Positions 1 through 8,456 of a stretch of 64,000 nt of DNA are shown piece after piece. The DNA comes from Hymenobacter negativus (GTDB lineage: Bacteria > Bacteroidota > Bacteroidia > Cytophagales > Hymenobacteraceae). The stretch lies in NCBI RefSeq assembly GCF_017571495.1, contig NZ_JAGETZ010000002.1, forward strand, positions 62,001 through 126,000, given 5' to 3'. The notes below the pieces were generated by a model, which saw only the letters and a program-made list of their open reading frames with translations, did no database searches and had not been told where the DNA came from. The translations under genes were made by a program, and so were the position numbers. Within the stretch, counting starts at the first letter, position 1. Each line of letters opens with the position of its first letter.

Positions 1-1
1 T

Positions 2-1312
2 TGGGACCCACCCGAAAACCTGCTTTACCCCACGCTGCACGACTTGCTCGCGGCTTGGCAAGCCTCGCACAAGCCCAAGTATGATGGCATCCGGCTCATT
101 GGTTTTCAATGGTCGCCGCTTTCGCACGAGCTCAAGGATTTCCTCAGCGGCTTCATGGTGGGCTACCAGTGGCTGGACTACGAAACCAGCCCCGAGGCCC
201 AGGAGCTGGTAAAAGCCAAGGGCTTTGAGCCGACGGACTTGCCGCTGGTCATCTGCGTCGATGGCAAAGCTGTGCCCAATCCCAGCAAGAATGACCTGGC
301 CGAGCACCTAGGCATTGCCAATAAGCCGCAGCAGGATATATACGATGTGGTGGTAGTAGGCGCCGGCCCCAGCGGTCTGGCCGCTGCTGTGTATGGTGCC
401 AGCGAAGGCCTCAAAACACTCATAGTGGAGCGCCAGACGCCCGGTGGGCAGGCTGGCACTAGCTCACGCATCGAAAACTACCTGGGCTTCCCCACCGGCC
501 TGAGCGGCGCCGACCTGGCTTTCCGCGCCTGGACCCAGGCCGTGCGCCTCGGGGCCGAGTTCATCGCACCGCAGGAAGTAACCAACCTGTGCATTCAGGA
601 CGGCTATAAGGTGCTCACACTTACTAACGGCAGCGAAATCAGCACCAAAGCCGTCATCCTAACCACCGGCGTAAGCTACCGCACCCTGGATGTGCCGGGC
701 ATGGACCGCCTAAGTGGCGCGGGCGTGTATTACGGTGCAGCGCGCACCGAAGCCCGCAGCTGCGATGAGCAGGACGTGTACATTGTGGGCGGCGGCAACT
801 CGGCTGGACAGGCGGCCATGTACTTGGCCACGTATGCCCGCAAGGTGTTCATCGTCATTCGCGGGGCCAACCTGGCCGCCAGCATGTCGGCTTATCTAAT
901 TGAGCAGATTCGCAATACGCCCAACATTGAGCTGTTACCGCATTCTCAAATCAAGGAAGTATGCGGCGGCGACCACCTCGAAGCCGTGATGGTCGATATC
1001 AATGGTGTGGTAGAAAAGCGGCCGGCCCGCGCCCTGTTCGTCTTCATCGGGGCCAAGCCCAGTACCGAATGGGTTTGCGAACAGGTTATCTGCGATGGCA
1101 AAGGCTTCGTCCTCACCGGACGCGACTTGGTGACGGACCCACGCTACAGCCAGGTTTGGAAAAAAGACCGGGAGCCCTACCTGCTCGAAACCTGCGTGCC
1201 GGGCATCTTCTCGGCCGGCGATAGCCGCGCCGGCGCCATGGCCCGCGTGGCTTCTGCCGTGGGAGAAGGCAGCATGGCTATCAAGTTCGTGCACCAGTAC
1301 CTGGACGAATAG
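2..1312 (+). CDS. Thioredoxin-reductase-like FAD/NAD(P) oxidoreductase, 5' truncated by the window
   Basis: The frame is open to the left window edge, so the true start lies outside. A TTG at 44 is only an internal codon. The visible N-terminal part (W-D-P-P-E-N-L-L-Y-P, then a thioredoxin-like stretch containing FQWSP) matches the linker region of proteins annotated as fused response regulator/thioredoxin-disulfide reductase. After it come an FAD-binding motif (VVGAGPSGLAAA), the GGQAGTSSRIENYLGFP segment and an NAD(P)-binding motif (VGGGNSAGQAA). The redox CxxC that classical TrxB carries just before the NADPH domain is absent: the place reads YYGAARTEARSC. It therefore probably does not reduce thioredoxin in the standard way. 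The C-terminal FAD motif (GIFSAGDSRAG) is present. The family is secure; the upstream receiver domain is inferred from relatives, not seen. Confidence 0.88.
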   Translation, partial: WDPPENLLYPTLHDLLAAWQASHKPKYDGIRLIGFQWSPLSHELKDFLSGFMVGYQWLDYETSPEAQELVKAKGFEPTDLPLVICVDGKAVPNPSKNDLAEHLGIANKPQQDIYDVVVVGAGPSGLAAAVYGASEGLKTLIVERQTPGGQAGTSSRIENYLGFPTGLSGADLAFRAWTQAVRLGAEFIAPQEVTNLCIQDGYKVLTLTNGSEISTKAVILTTGVSYRTLDVPGMDRLSGAGVYYGAARTEARSCDEQDVYIVGGGNSAGQAAMYLATYARKVFIVIRGANLAASMSAYLIEQIRNTPNIELLPHSQIKEVCGGDHLEAVMVDINGVVEKRPARALFVFIGAKPSTEWVCEQVICDGKGFVLTGRDLVTDPRYSQVWKKDREPYLLETCVPGIFSAGDSRAGAMARVASAVGEGSMAIKFVHQYLDE

Positions 1313-1402
1313 TCCAACGCAGGCTTGCTCTGAATGCAGCACGCCAGAAAAGGGCGCGGCGGGCTCTGCTCTTCGGCAGTGGGTACCGTGTGTCCATCTG
1401 GG

Positions 1403-1443
1403 AAGCCCGTGCAGTGTGCTAGACAACCCACTGCACGGGCTTT
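1403..1443 (+). terminator. Hairpin terminator after the oxidoreductase gene
   Basis: Arms 1403-1416 and 1429-1442 are a perfect 14-bp inverted repeat (AAGCCCGTGCAGTG and its complement) with a 12-base loop, about 90 bases past the stop codon. The T-run after the stem is short, so termination strength is uncertain. Confidence 0.6.
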
Positions 1444-1563
1444 GAAGCACTTGAACAGCAATGATATACCATACACAAGTCATTTATTATTCTTTAATCA
1501 CCTAGTAGCATCAGCGTATATCCTGGTTAGCAAGAAAAAAAGCTATGAATTTTAGTATGTCTG

Positions 1564-1597
1564 TTGCTGGCAGACAGGCATGTGGGCAGTAGTTTTA
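1564..1597 (+). promoter_or_regulatory. Candidate Bacteroidota promoter for the surface protein
   Basis: TTG at 1564-1566 lies 23 bases before TAGTTTTA (1590-1597), one mismatch from the Bacteroidota -7 element TAnnTTTG. It is 30 bases upstream of the ATG at 1627. This is motif matching only. Confidence 0.35.
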
Positions 1598-1626
1598 CCC
1601 TACACATTCATCTTTTTTCCTTGTTT

Positions 1627-4600
1627 ATGATTAAAAATTACCAATTTTTGTTCTTTTTGAGGCCTTTGCGAACAGTAGTGGGTTTATGCACCATGCTACT
1701 GGCTTTGGGCATGGCAAGCCGGGCCCAGGGGCAGGCCTATACCATGAGTAACACCCCAGCTACTACCTGCTCGGGCACTCTCTACGATTCGGGGGGCGCC
1801 ACGCTGCCCTATAGCAACGCCGAAACCTTTACCAAAGTCCTGACACCGGCAACGGCCGGGGCCCAGTTGCGATTAGTATTCAGCAGCTTCGACCTGGAAT
1901 CCGGCTATGATTTCTTAACGATTTACAACGGCAGCAGCACCAGTGCACCCGTTATTGGTCAGTATACCGGCACAGTAGGACCGGGTACAGTCACAGCATC
2001 CAATACCACCGGCCAACTCACCCTGCGCTTCACGTCGGATGTTTCGGTGGCTGGTGCGGGCTTTGCAGCGGCTATTTCCTGCATTGGTGGGGGCCCGACT
2101 TTCACGGTTACGGCGCGCACCCCGGCTAGCAATAGCACTAACGTGGCCCCGACTTCACCGCTGAACATCAGCTTCAGCGAGTCGCCAACGGCAGCTTCGG
2201 CCAGCGGTATTACCGTATTTGGGGGGCTGGCCGGTGGCCGGCGGGCGCTAAACGCGGCTACTGTGAGTGGCAACACGGCCACGGTGAGCGTGGCAGGCAG
2301 CGCGTTCAAGCCCGGCGAGACGGTGCAGGTAGTGGTGCCCGCCACGGTGCGTAGCAGCAGCGGCTCCTCGGCTGTTCCCTACGTGTACCAGTTTACCACA
2401 GCTGCAAGCGTGGCCTCGGGCCGTTTCGGCTTCCGCAACGTGTATGCAACCGGAAACCAGCCCCATGACATGGTGATGGGCGATGTAACGGGAGATGGCC
2501 TGCCGGACATCATCTCTGGCGACGGCGGCGATTTCACCATTTCAGTACTGCCGGGCCTGGCCAACGGTACTTTCGGCTCGCGGCAGGTATATGCTATCAC
2601 AGGCACGCCAACCCTACTCGCGCTGGGCGATGTGAACAACGATGGGCGCCTTGATGTGGTGACATCTAATTCGCAGGAAGCCACGGTTTCGGTGCTGCTC
2701 GCCACGGCGGCTGGTGGGCTTGGCACCAACACCACCTATGCCGTACCGACTGGGCCCTCGGGGATAGCGCTGGGCGACCTCAACGGCGATGGTCGCCTCG
2801 ATATGGTAGTAACGAGCCAAGGCACAACAGCAGCAGTCGGTAATACCGCCGCGGTGTTGCTGAACCTGGGCAGTGGCGTTTTCAGCACCCCTATCACTTA
2901 CCTCACGGGCAATTCGCCCATTAGCGTAACGCTGGGTGACCTGAACAACGACGGCCGGCTGGATATGTTCACGACTAATCAAAACGACAATACCGTTAGC
3001 GTACTCTTGGGAACGGGTACAGGCAGCTTCGGGCTCAAAACGGATTACACCACTGGTACTGGCCCCTTCATTGGGACGCTGGGCGATGTGAACGGCGACG
3101 GCAACCTCGATGCCGTGAGCGGCAACAACCTGAGCAGCACCGTGACCGTGCGCTTAGGTAACGGCACTGGCACCCTGGGCACCCGGACCGATTATACTAC
3201 CGGCTCTACGCCGCAGGATACCGACCTAGGCGACGTAAACGGTGATGGCTGGCTCGACATTATTACGGCTAACCAAGGCACGGGCAATATCTCGGTGCTG
3301 CTAAACACAGGCACGGGCTCGTTCGGGACGGCATCCAACTTCGCGGCCGGCAACAGCACTGTGAGCACCGCGCTGGCTGATGTGAACGGCGACGGCCGCC
3401 TCGACGTGGCGGCCCTGAACTCGACTGATCAAACGGTGGCTATTCTTTTGGGCGTGGGCGCACCCACCATCACAAGCTTTACCCCGGCCAATGGACCGGT
3501 GGGCACCAGCGTTACTATTACAGGTACCAACCTGACCGGCGCTACCAATTTGCAACTCAATGGCGCAACCGTGACGGGCTTTGTGGTGGGCAATGGCGGC
3601 ACCACCATCACCTTTACTATACCAGCCGGGGCTAGCAGTGGCCTGCTTGCAGTTACAACGCCGGGGGGCACGGCTGTTAGCGCAACACCTTTCACGGTAA
3701 CAGCAGCCCAGTTGACAGTTAGCCAAGGTAATACAGCATATCCCAGCAATGGCCAAGCGTACAGCTTCGGCCCACAAACGTTGGGGGTAACGTCGGCTCC
3801 AGTTACGTTCACGCTTACCAATCCTGGCAGCGCGCCGCTCATCATCACCGGCAGCAGCACCACGGGTCCCTTCAATGCTGGCCCACTCAGCTCGGTGACG
3901 GTACCAGCCGGTGGCACCGCCACGGTAGCCGTCACCTTCACCCCCACCACGGCAGGCACCCAGACGGGCACCCTACGCCTTACGTCGGCATTGGGCACTT
4001 ATGTAGTTAACCTGACCGGCACGGGTACGATTCCAGTGCCTGTTATCAGTGGATTTTCGCCGGCCAGCGGGCCAGTGGGCACGGTGGTCACCATCAACGG
4101 TAGCGGCTTTAGCGCGGGCAACATAGTTACGCTTAATGGTACCGCTGTGACCGGGGTAACGGTGAGCAACGGGGGTACTACCATCACGTTTACCGTGCCG
4201 GCGGGGGCAACCGCTGGCCCGCTCACCGTAACGACTGCCGGCGGCACGGCCACGAGCAGCGGCTCTTTCTGTGTGCAGTATGTGGCAATAGCGCCAGCTG
4301 CCACCCGCTGCGGAGCCGGCTCTCTCACCCTCACCGCCAGCGGCGTGCCTACAGGCGGCATTTACACCTGGTATGGCCAGGCCAATGGAGGCACGTCGCT
4401 GGCCACAGGCACCAGCTACACCACTGGGGTGCTTACGGGCACGACCACTTATTATGTTGGCATCAGCACAGGCAACGGGGCAGGTGCCTGCGAAGGTCCT
4501 CGCACGGCCGTTACAGCCACTATCAACGCCCTGCCGGTGGTGACAGTAGTCGCCGGTGGCCCGCTCAATCTGTGCGCCGGTAGTAGCGTAGTGCTGACCG

Positions 4601-5718
4601 CCAGCGGTGCCGATACCTACCAGTGGAGCAACGGGCAAACCACGACCAGCATCACAGTCAGCACGGCGGGTTCCTATAGCGTGACGGGGCTGAGTGCTGC
4701 GGGCTGCGCAGCTACCTCGGCCGCCACGGCCGTTACCATAACACCGCTGCCAGCCGCTCCTGTAGCCACACCCGCCAGCCGCTGCGGCAGCGGCTCGGTA
4801 ACGCTGAGCGCAACCGGAGCGCCCGCTAGTGGCAGCTACGCTTGGTATTCGGCTGCTACGGGTGGCACGGCCCTGCCGGGCAATACCGGCGCGACGTTTA
4901 CTACACCCGCCCTCACGGCTACTACTTCCTACTACGTCAGTGCGCTTACGGCTGGCGGCTGCGAAGGTCCTCGCACTGCGGTAGTGGCAATCATCAACAC
5001 CGTGCCCATAGTGACGGTAGCAGCAAGCGGTCCGCTGAGCTTCTGCCAAGGCGGTAGTGTGGTGCTAACCGCCAGCGGTGCCGATACCTATCAGTGGAGC
5101 ACAGGCCAAACCACGGCCAGCATCACCGTAGCAAGTGGCGGCAGTTACTCTGTGGTGGGTACGACCACAGCAGCCGGCTGCTCGATGACGTCGCCCGCAA
5201 CCGCAGTAACGGTTAATGCAATTCCGGCACAACCGACCATCACCCTCGGTGCAGGCAATGTATTGACCAGCAGCAGCGCCACTGGCAATCAGTGGTATCT
5301 GAACGGAGTAGCCGTGGTAGGCGCTACGGGCGCTACATATGCCGTAGCCACTACAGCTCAGCAAGGCCTGTATACCGTAGTGGTAACCTCCGCCGCAGGC
5401 TGCGTATCGCCGACTTCAGCTGGCGTACAGGTGGTTGTTACGGCCTCTACTCAGACTACTGCTCTGCTCGACCTGCATCTTTATCCTAATCCGGCGCACG
5501 GTACGGCCACTGTGCAGTTGCCTGCCGTCAGCGGCGCTACCACGGCTACTTTAACCGTGTTGGATGCGCTGGGTCGCGTGGCTCAAACCCGGTTGGTAGC
5601 CCTGCCCGCTAACGGAACCCGAATTGAGCTCAACCTGGCAGGGCTGGCCTCTGGTGTGTACGCATTACACGTCAAGGCCGGCTCGGCCTCGACCACCAAA
5701 CGCTTTACGGTTGAGTAA
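1627..5718 (+). CDS. Large T9SS-exported surface protein with CUB, FG-GAP/VCBS, IPT and Ig-like domains
   Basis: The product is 1363 aa from the ATG at 1627. An in-frame TTG at 1564 would add 21 residues in front of the signal peptide, so the ATG is preferred. Order of parts: signal peptide (about 1-36); CUB-like domain (38-152); Ig-like Big_5 type domain (155-262); about seven FG-GAP/VCBS-type repeats with GDxNxDGxxD calcium-binding cores (263-612); IPT/TIG domain (613-692); ASH-like domain (692-800); second IPT (803-885); repeated Ig-like modules each beginning with a TRCG/SRCG motif (884-1260); and a C-terminal type IX sorting domain starting LHLYPNPAHGTA (about 1277-1363). It should cross the outer membrane by T9SS and be surface-attached or released. 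Adhesion or glycan binding is inference. Coding sequence is repetitive but uninterrupted. Confidence 0.9.
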   Translation: MIKNYQFLFFLRPLRTVVGLCTMLLALGMASRAQGQAYTMSNTPATTCSGTLYDSGGATLPYSNAETFTKVLTPATAGAQLRLVFSSFDLESGYDFLTIYNGSSTSAPVIGQYTGTVGPGTVTASNTTGQLTLRFTSDVSVAGAGFAAAISCIGGGPTFTVTARTPASNSTNVAPTSPLNISFSESPTAASASGITVFGGLAGGRRALNAATVSGNTATVSVAGSAFKPGETVQVVVPATVRSSSGSSAVPYVYQFTTAASVASGRFGFRNVYATGNQPHDMVMGDVTGDGLPDIISGDGGDFTISVLPGLANGTFGSRQVYAITGTPTLLALGDVNNDGRLDVVTSNSQEATVSVLLATAAGGLGTNTTYAVPTGPSGIALGDLNGDGRLDMVVTSQGTTAAVGNTAAVLLNLGSGVFSTPITYLTGNSPISVTLGDLNNDGRLDMFTTNQNDNTVSVLLGTGTGSFGLKTDYTTGTGPFIGTLGDVNGDGNLDAVSGNNLSSTVTVRLGNGTGTLGTRTDYTTGSTPQDTDLGDVNGDGWLDIITANQGTGNISVLLNTGTGSFGTASNFAAGNSTVSTALADVNGDGRLDVAALNSTDQTVAILLGVGAPTITSFTPANGPVGTSVTITGTNLTGATNLQLNGATVTGFVVGNGGTTITFTIPAGASSGLLAVTTPGGTAVSATPFTVTAAQLTVSQGNTAYPSNGQAYSFGPQTLGVTSAPVTFTLTNPGSAPLIITGSSTTGPFNAGPLSSVTVPAGGTATVAVTFTPTTAGTQTGTLRLTSALGTYVVNLTGTGTIPVPVISGFSPASGPVGTVVTINGSGFSAGNIVTLNGTAVTGVTVSNGGTTITFTVPAGATAGPLTVTTAGGTATSSGSFCVQYVAIAPAATRCGAGSLTLTASGVPTGGIYTWYGQANGGTSLATGTSYTTGVLTGTTTYYVGISTGNGAGACEGPRTAVTATINALPVVTVVAGGPLNLCAGSSVVLTASGADTYQWSNGQTTTSITVSTAGSYSVTGLSAAGCAATSAATAVTITPLPAAPVATPASRCGSGSVTLSATGAPASGSYAWYSAATGGTALPGNTGATFTTPALTATTSYYVSALTAGGCEGPRTAVVAIINTVPIVTVAASGPLSFCQGGSVVLTASGADTYQWSTGQTTASITVASGGSYSVVGTTTAAGCSMTSPATAVTVNAIPAQPTITLGAGNVLTSSSATGNQWYLNGVAVVGATGATYAVATTAQQGLYTVVVTSAAGCVSPTSAGVQVVVTASTQTTALLDLHLYPNPAHGTATVQLPAVSGATTATLTVLDALGRVAQTRLVALPANGTRIELNLAGLASGVYALHVKAGSASTTKRFTVE

Positions 5719-5771
5719 CCTTATCATTGTCACTTACTAGCGGCAAAGACTTGCTGCCAGCAACTGACAAT

Positions 5772-5825
5772 GCCCTTAACAAAAAAGACCCCGGCTGGCC
5801 AGCCGGGGTCTTTTTTGTTAAGGGC
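5772..5825. terminator. Bidirectional terminator: perfect 54-bp palindrome
   Basis: Arms 5772-5798 and 5799-5825 are exact reverse complements, 27 bases each, with no spacer. The core is a GC-rich stem (GACCCCGGCTGG and its complement) flanked by A6 on the left and T6 on the right, so it would form a terminator hairpin followed by a U-tract on either strand. It lies about 53 bases past the end of the surface-protein gene, in a convergent intergenic region. Confidence 0.85.
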
Positions 5826-5950
5826 GAGGTTTACATAATGCCTGATACAGTCTATTTGCGATGCTAGGCTAATGTGCTGCCACCCGAATAACGTTACCCG
5901 AAAACCACGCTGAGCTGCTTTCCTCACCCAACCTACTAACGTCGTATAAC

Positions 5951-5990
5951 GCAACAAGCCCCGGCACCGCGTAGAGCCAGGGCTTGTTGC
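5951..5990. repeat. Inverted repeat, possible terminator of the sugar operon
   Basis: Arms GCAACAAGCCC (5951-5961) and its complement (5980-5990) enclose an 18-base loop. It lies about 65 bases past the stop of the minus-strand rfbA-like gene and could end that operon, although no T-run follows on either strand. Confidence 0.4.
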
Positions 5991-6056
5991 ATTAATACCT
6001 TTTATGGACGAATAGAAGACTTGTTAAACTGTCCTCCTTCATCATATTGGCAATGC

Positions 6057-6935
6057 TTATTCCTCCAGCATTAGCTGGTCGGGCAGGTTCATCAGGTAGT
6101 CACCGTAACCGCTTTTGCGGAGGGGAGCGGCAATGGCCCGCAGCTGGTCAGCATCGATGAAACCCTGGCGATAGGCGGCTTCTTCAATTGAGCCCACTTT
6201 CAGGCCCTGGCGCTGCTCAATTACTTTCACGAATTCGCCGGCCTGCATCAGGCTTTCAAACGTGCCCGTGTCGAGCCAGGCGGTACCGCGGCCGAGAATG
6301 CCCACTTTCAGGGTGCCACGGCGCAGGTATTCCTTATTTACGTCGGTAATTTCGTACTCGCCGCGGGGGCTGATTTCCAGATTTTTGGCTATTTCTACCA
6401 CGTCGTTGTCGTAGAAATACAGGCCAGGCACCGCGTAATTGCTCTTGGGCTTGGCCGGTTTTTCCTCAATGCTGAGGGCTTTTTTGTTGGTATCGAACTC
6501 CACCACACCGTAGCGCTCGGGGTCGTGCACGTGGTAAGCGAATACCACGCCGCCTTGGGGATTGTTGTTGGCCTTCAGCAGTTCCTCCAGGCCTTCACCG
6601 TAGAAAATGTTATCACCCAGCACCAAGGCAACGCTATCGGTGCCAATAAAGTCGGCACCCAGCACGAAGGCTTGGGCTAGGCCATTGGGAATTTCCTGTA
6701 CTACGTACTGGAAATCACAGCCCAGGCTTTTGCCATCGCCGAGCAGTTTTTTGAACTGCGCCTGGTCGTGGGGAGTGGTAATAATCAGCACCTCCCGGAT
6801 ACCAGCCGACAGCAGAATGGACAGCGGATAATAAATCATCGGCTTGTCGTACACCGGCATCAACTGCTTCGATACAGCCAGGGTGAGCGGGTGCAGGCGA
6901 GTGCCGGAGCCGCCGGCAAGGATAATTCCTTTCAT
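6057..6935 (-). CDS. rfbA: Glucose-1-phosphate thymidylyltransferase
   Basis: The product is 292 aa, full length for RfbA/RmlA. It makes dTDP-glucose from dTTP and glucose-1-phosphate in the cytoplasm. The N-terminal nucleotidyltransferase signature [11 protein letters not shown] and the following [17 protein letters not shown] segment are intact, and [11 protein letters not shown] contains the metal-binding Asp. It is the last gene of the minus-strand sugar operon that starts near 12644. With the rfbB-like gene at 8457 it leads to dTDP-4-keto-6-deoxyglucose. The RmlC and RmlD steps to dTDP-rhamnose are not in the window, so the final sugar is unknown. Identification is firm. Confidence 0.95.
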   Translation of the reverse strand: MKGIILAGGSGTRLHPLTLAVSKQLMPVYDKPMIYYPLSILLSAGIREVLIITTPHDQAQFKKLLGDGKSLGCDFQYVVQEIPNGLAQAFVLGADFIGTDSVALVLGDNIFYGEGLEELLKANNNPQGGVVFAYHVHDPERYGVVEFDTNKKALSIEEKPAKPKSNYAVPGLYFYDNDVVEIAKNLEISPRGEYEITDVNKEYLRRGTLKVGILGRGTAWLDTGTFESLMQAGEFVKVIEQRQGLKVGSIEEAAYRQGFIDADQLRAIAAPLRKSGYGDYLMNLPDQLMLEE

Positions 6936-6969
6936 GGAAATGTGCGAGAGTTAAAGTAAAAAGGCGGTT

Positions 6970-7344
6970 TTAGTTGCTGTTATGGCGCTGCCAGCGTTGG
7001 ACGGCTGTTAGCAGTTGCGCAAAAGTTTGCTGCATGATTGCGCGGCGCTCGGTTTTGTAATCTTCGTCCGGGTCAAGCTCATCAATGGTTGCTTCCCATT
7101 TGGCAAGCACCACATCGCGGCAGTCTGTTACCAGTTGCGGGGTGAGCTTGGGGCTGGTATAGTACTTTAAACCAATCAGAATTTCGGCAGCAACCAGGCA
7201 TTGGGTTCCACCGTCTTCGTCGGCCTCTGCCAGCGAAGGGGTGTCGACAACGGCTTGAAGCTGCGCAACCAACGGGTCCGCCACGCTGGCCAAGTAGTCC
7301 AACGCCTTATCGCTGTCGAAATTACCGCTCCCCCAAGTGCCCAT
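6970..7344 (-). CDS. DUF4259 domain protein inside the sugar operon
   Basis: The product is 124 aa. The N-terminus MGTWGSGNFDSDKALDYLA is the hallmark of DUF4259 proteins, small soluble cytosolic proteins of unknown function. The rest is predicted helical and acidic (DELDPDEDYKTERRA). It starts 9 bases after the stop of the WbpP-like epimerase and ends 34 bases before rfbA, so it is very probably co-transcribed with sugar-nucleotide genes although nothing in it suggests a sugar role. DUF4259 genes often stand alone near housekeeping genes, so it may be a passenger. Function not assigned. Confidence 0.85.
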   Translation of the reverse strand: MGTWGSGNFDSDKALDYLASVADPLVAQLQAVVDTPSLAEADEDGGTQCLVAAEILIGLKYYTSPKLTPQLVTDCRDVVLAKWEATIDELDPDEDYKTERRAIMQQTFAQLLTAVQRWQRHNSN

Positions 7345-7353
7345 GGTATTGGC

Positions 7354-8361
7354 TTAGTTACGCTCCTGAATAAACGACTGATTTGCTTTAAACCACTCCA
7401 GCGTCTGGCGCAGGCCTTCGCGAATACGCACCTGGGGCTGATAGCCCAGCAAACGGTTAGCCTTGGAAATGTCGGCCAGCGAGTCACGAATATCACCGGC
7501 GCGGTCTGGGCCGAATTTCGGCGCCAGATTCGAGCCGGCTTCCTCCCGCAGAATGTCGTACATCTGCACCAGAGAGGTGCGGTCGCCCACGGCGATGTTG
7601 TAGACCTGGCCCAGCGCCTCAGGATTTGTCACCAAGGCAGCACGGATGTTGGCTTCGACGCAGTTCTCTACAAAGGTGAAGTCACGAGTCTGGCCGCCGT
7701 CGCCGTTCAGCGTAGGCGGCTCGTTGCGCAGAATGGCGTCAATAAACAACGGAATTACCGCTGCGTATGCCCCGCCCGGGTCCTGGCGCGGGCCGAAGAT
7801 GTTGAAGTAGCGCAGGCCCACGATTTCCATGCCGTAGGTACGGGCAAATACGTCGGCGTACAGCTCATTCGCATACTTGGTCACGGCATAGGGCGAGAGC
7901 GGCTTGCCAATACGGTCCTCCACTTTGGGCAGGCCGGGGTGGTCGCCGTAGGTCGAGCTGGAAGCGGCGTACACGAAGCGCTTTACGCCCGCATTCTTGG
8001 CCGCCGTCAGCATCTGCACGAAGCCACCCACGTTCACGTCATTGGTCAGCACCGGGTCCTTAATGGAGCGAGGAACCGAGCCGAGCGCCGCTTCGTGCAG
8101 CACCACGTCCACGCCCTCGCAGGCGGCGGCACAGGTAGCAGCGTCGCGGATGTCACCATCAAGGATTTCCAGCCGGCTATCTCCCGCAAACAGCGCCAGG
8201 TTTTTGCGGAAGCCGTTGGAATAGTTATCCAAGGTCCGCACTTTCTTCACGCCGTATTTCAGCAAATACTCCACGATGTTGGAGCCAATAAAGCCCGCGC
8301 CGCCAGTAACAAGAAAAGTCAGATTGTCGAGCGGCTGCTCGTGGAAGGGGTTTTCGTACAT
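7354..8361 (-). CDS. WbpP/TviC-like UDP-N-acetylglucosamine 4-epimerase (extended SDR)
   Basis: The product is 335 aa. The NAD-binding motif TGGAGFIGSN and the catalytic S...YxxxK (SSSTYGDHPGLPKVEDRIG, then YAVTKYANELYADVF) are intact. The run LHEAALGSVPRSIKDP followed by the YGDHPGLPKVED segment is nearly the signature of P. aeruginosa WbpP, which interconverts UDP-GlcNAc and UDP-GalNAc, rather than of GalE. A separate GalE-like gene lies at 9608. Its partner is probably the UDP-HexNAc dehydrogenase at 10703. The substrate is inferred from family resemblance. Confidence 0.85.
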   Translation of the reverse strand: MYENPFHEQPLDNLTFLVTGGAGFIGSNIVEYLLKYGVKKVRTLDNYSNGFRKNLALFAGDSRLEILDGDIRDAATCAAACEGVDVVLHEAALGSVPRSIKDPVLTNDVNVGGFVQMLTAAKNAGVKRFVYAASSSTYGDHPGLPKVEDRIGKPLSPYAVTKYANELYADVFARTYGMEIVGLRYFNIFGPRQDPGGAYAAVIPLFIDAILRNEPPTLNGDGGQTRDFTFVENCVEANIRAALVTNPEALGQVYNIAVGDRTSLVQMYDILREEAGSNLAPKFGPDRAGDIRDSLADISKANRLLGYQPQVRIREGLRQTLEWFKANQSFIQERN

Positions 8362-8367
8362 GAGGTC

Positions 8368-8450
8368 AGTTAACAGTTATCAGTAAGCAGTTAACAGTTG
8401 GTCAAAGGGCCGTCAAACATCTGTTCACTGCTCACTGATAACTGTTAACT
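8368..8450. repeat. Intergenic inverted repeat built from AGTTAACAGTTATCAGT words
   Basis: Arms 8368-8391 and 8427-8450 are 24 bases long and match as inverted repeats at 23 of 24 positions. The left arm is followed by another partial copy (AGTTAACAGTT, 8389-8399). The element fills nearly the whole gap between the rfbB-like gene and the WbpP-like gene and could form a long hairpin in the operon transcript. Confidence 0.8.
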
Positions 8451-8456
8451 AAGATA

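Larger units (their letters stand above)
1313..1626. other. Intergenic region with terminator and likely promoter
   Basis: The 314 bases between the oxidoreductase and the large surface protein contain a terminator-like hairpin near the left end and a candidate promoter near the right end, both listed separately. I see no convincing gene here. Short open frames on both strands lack family features. Confidence 0.6.
5719..6056. other. Intergenic region with a 54-bp perfect palindrome
   Basis: These 338 bases lie between convergent genes (the surface protein on plus and the rfbA-like gene on minus). They hold a 54-bp palindrome and a second, weaker inverted repeat, listed separately. No gene is supported. 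A 75-codon minus frame here runs through the palindrome and looks accidental. Confidence 0.6.

Noticed and set aside
5730..5957. 75-codon minus-strand frame
   Set aside because: It reads through the 54-bp palindrome; its protein has no recognisable features.
7201..8373. 390-codon open frame on the plus strand
   Set aside because: It runs antisense to the well-supported WbpP-like epimerase and has no family motifs; high GC makes long antisense frames common.
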